Shown here piece by piece: positions 62,520 through 64,000 of a stretch of DNA of 64,000 nt. The translations under genes were made by a program, and so were the position numbers. Every line of letters starts with the position of its first letter. Position 1 is the stretch's first letter. The notes below the pieces were generated by a model. The model was not told the DNA's origin, searched no databases, and worked only from the letters and a program-made list of their open reading frames with translations. Origin of the DNA: Phymatolithon calcareum (Eukaryota; Rhodophyta; Florideophyceae; Hapalidiales); contig OZ345358.1 in NCBI GenBank assembly GCA_977006965.1, positions 1,364,001 through 1,428,000 of the forward strand, written 5' to 3'.

Positions 62520-64000
62520 TTAACTGAAAGACGAATGGTTTCGGAGCCATCCGTTGACAGGAGTTACAATGCTTGTCCTGAAGGAGTCTTTAGTAGACGG
62601 CTCGAAGTTCTCCGGTGTTGCACGACGAAGGAGGTTAGCCAGCTTGTCTGCATAGGTGCGCGAAGCGTCGGTGAAGCTTGAGTAATTCTGATCTTGTAAA
62701 CAGAACAATGTTAACAGGCCAGTCAAGGTAGAGATGGCCGAGCTTAGGAGCGAGATTGACCTGGAGGCTGTCATGAGATGAGCAGAACTGGTTGGTAACT
62801 TCGTTCGTACACCATTTCAGACTTTTCATTTCGTCGAGTCCGGAAAGGATTGGAATGTCAATGTCGACAACGTCACCGTCATATTCGAGGAAGTTTCAAA
62901 CAGTGTCTATAGGAACGCATATGGTTACGCGCCCAATACTCGGATGCACAACATCACCTATAAAAATGGTTTCAGTGCTCAGTGTGAGGTCAGGCGATAT
63001 GTGAGCATTTTGAAAATAGCGCAGATAAGCCGAGAGACCTGCAAGACTCTTTTCGCAACTGTTGTCCATGTAGATGCCCTCAAACTGAGACTTTTCATTC
63101 CGTTCTGAGAAGATTACCTTATGGTGATCTTTGAGAGTAGAACTGTCAATAGCGTCAGTGCTATGAAGTATTGAGTGACTTGTGGAGACATCAGCCAATG
63201 AGGCGTAGAGAGGGTACAGGTTGGGTTCGAGGGGAAGACTAAGTTCCGGAATTGTGACGTAATGTGTTTCATTACTAGGCGTTCTTTCAAAATCTGATGC
63301 CATTGGCGATGACTGAAAGTGGTGCTCAAAGTCTTTCCAGGTGCCATCGTCAGTTTCCTGTATTATATCCAAAGCGTGATCGATGTCGCCGGGATCAGAA
63401 ACTACGGATTCTGTAAGAAGAACCCGTTTCGCATACTGAGGCCTGTATGTGCTGTCGAGCTGGTCACAGTCACGGATGAAGTGCTTTTCGGAGTTACACT
63501 TGCGACATCGCATGCGGATACCATTGCGGATAGGGTTGAGACCGTCTCTACGACGGTATTTCCAGCTAACATAAGTGTTCCTTCGACCTCCATTTTTATT
63601 GGCATATCGTCTACTGTGAATGGCGGGGCCATCGCTTTGATTTCCGTTGTATGGTACAAACAATGTTTCCTTTGCATGAACTGCAGTAGGCACCAGATCT
63701 TGAGACATTTTGGCGACGCGAAGCTGATTCTCATAAACCGGAATAGCTCTTGCGCAAGCCTCTTGGATGGCGGCAGAGTCCTGGGCAGGTGATAGAGCCA
63801 GGAGCGCAGAGAATGGTTCGTCAGAAACTGCTTTCATAATGACGTCACGAAGATGCTGGCTGTCTTGATAGGCCGTCCCAAGTTGAATCTGGAACAAATC
63901 TGCAGTTTGGCACATGTCGATAAGCGCAGTATGAAGATTTGCTCCAGTTTTTGCCATAAAAGTCTTGAAATGGACATTGTTCCACTGCCGAATGAGGTGA
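62520..64000 (-). pseudogene. copia gag and protease with zinc knuckle
   Basis: A 353-codon open piece (62896-63957) has a CCHC zinc knuckle, CRKCNSEKHFIRDC (C151, C154, H159, C164). It also has a protease-like MDNSCEKSLAG (298-308), where the usual D-T/S-G/A/C signature reads D-N-S-C. Beyond a frameshift, 62520-62829 keeps LLKLHRRFAHL and ADKLANLLRRATP, the gag-pre-integrase region. The frame begins near 63957; upstream gag is broken or outside the window. Confidence 0.8.

Larger units (their letters stand above)
59167..64000 (-). mobile_element. Ty1/copia LTR retrotransposon, decayed, 5' end outside window
   Basis: Order on the minus strand from the window edge: gag, zinc knuckle, protease, integrase, reverse transcriptase, RNase H, 3' LTR. 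Integrase before reverse transcriptase defines the copia type. Frames are broken in several places, and a non-coding segment interrupts the RNase H. The 5' LTR and primer site must lie beyond 64000. Confidence 0.88.

Noticed and set aside
1-64000. tRNA or rRNA genes
   Set aside because: Looked for B-box-like GGTTCGAATCC words with a matching acceptor stem; none convincing by eye. A tRNA search program was not run.

Overview
The window is nuclear DNA of a eukaryote. Genes are few and intron-poor, spaced by long stretches of decayed transposons. Only one short intron can be placed with confidence, an 87-bp GT-AG intron in an MRS2-type magnesium channel gene. The mix of intron-poor genes, organelle import and Mg2+ transport genes, Ty1/copia and LINE debris fits a red alga (florideophyte-like). 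That assignment is inference; another protist or alga is not excluded.

Layout, left to right. 0-12 kb holds housekeeping genes: the C-terminal part of a K+-dependent Na+/Ca2+ exchanger, an MRS2/CorA Mg2+ channel, a Tim17/22/23 import-channel subunit, and, convergent with the last, a 923-codon intact Fanzor (eukaryotic TnpB relative, RNA-guided nuclease family). 3'-ends of one LINE family lie between them. 15.9-35.2 kb is a cluster of five members of an apparently undescribed secreted protein family: signal peptide or signal anchor, long Lys/Arg-rich middle, and an 81-82 residue C-terminal domain with eight conserved Cys ending in [YF][MI]YVP[YF]. Four members are intact (two Arg/Gly/Lys repeat giants of 916 and 942 aa, and two of 339 aa). 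The fifth is a pseudogene cut in two by an intact hAT transposon. The two giants share an ungapped 189-bp promoter/leader with the TATA box at the same distance from the ATG. 35.8-43.7 kb holds two LINE copies in opposite orientation, one with a perfect 14-bp target-site duplication. 44.3-45.5 kb is a PIF/Harbinger-like element with 24-bp terminal inverted repeats and TTA duplication. 47.4-54.0 kb holds two more host genes: an F-box/LRR-like protein and a protein with two AhpD-like modules. 55-64 kb holds small foldback elements, a hAT-like transposase pseudogene, and a decayed Ty1/copia retrotransposon on the minus strand, whose 374-bp 3' LTR sits inside that pseudogene.

The two most notable items are the Fanzor gene, with its RuvC acidic residues and zinc ribbon all in place, and the eight-Cys basic secreted protein cluster. 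The family's architecture suggests (inference only) binding or cross-linking of acidic extracellular polysaccharide. No metabolic operon-like logic links the remaining genes.
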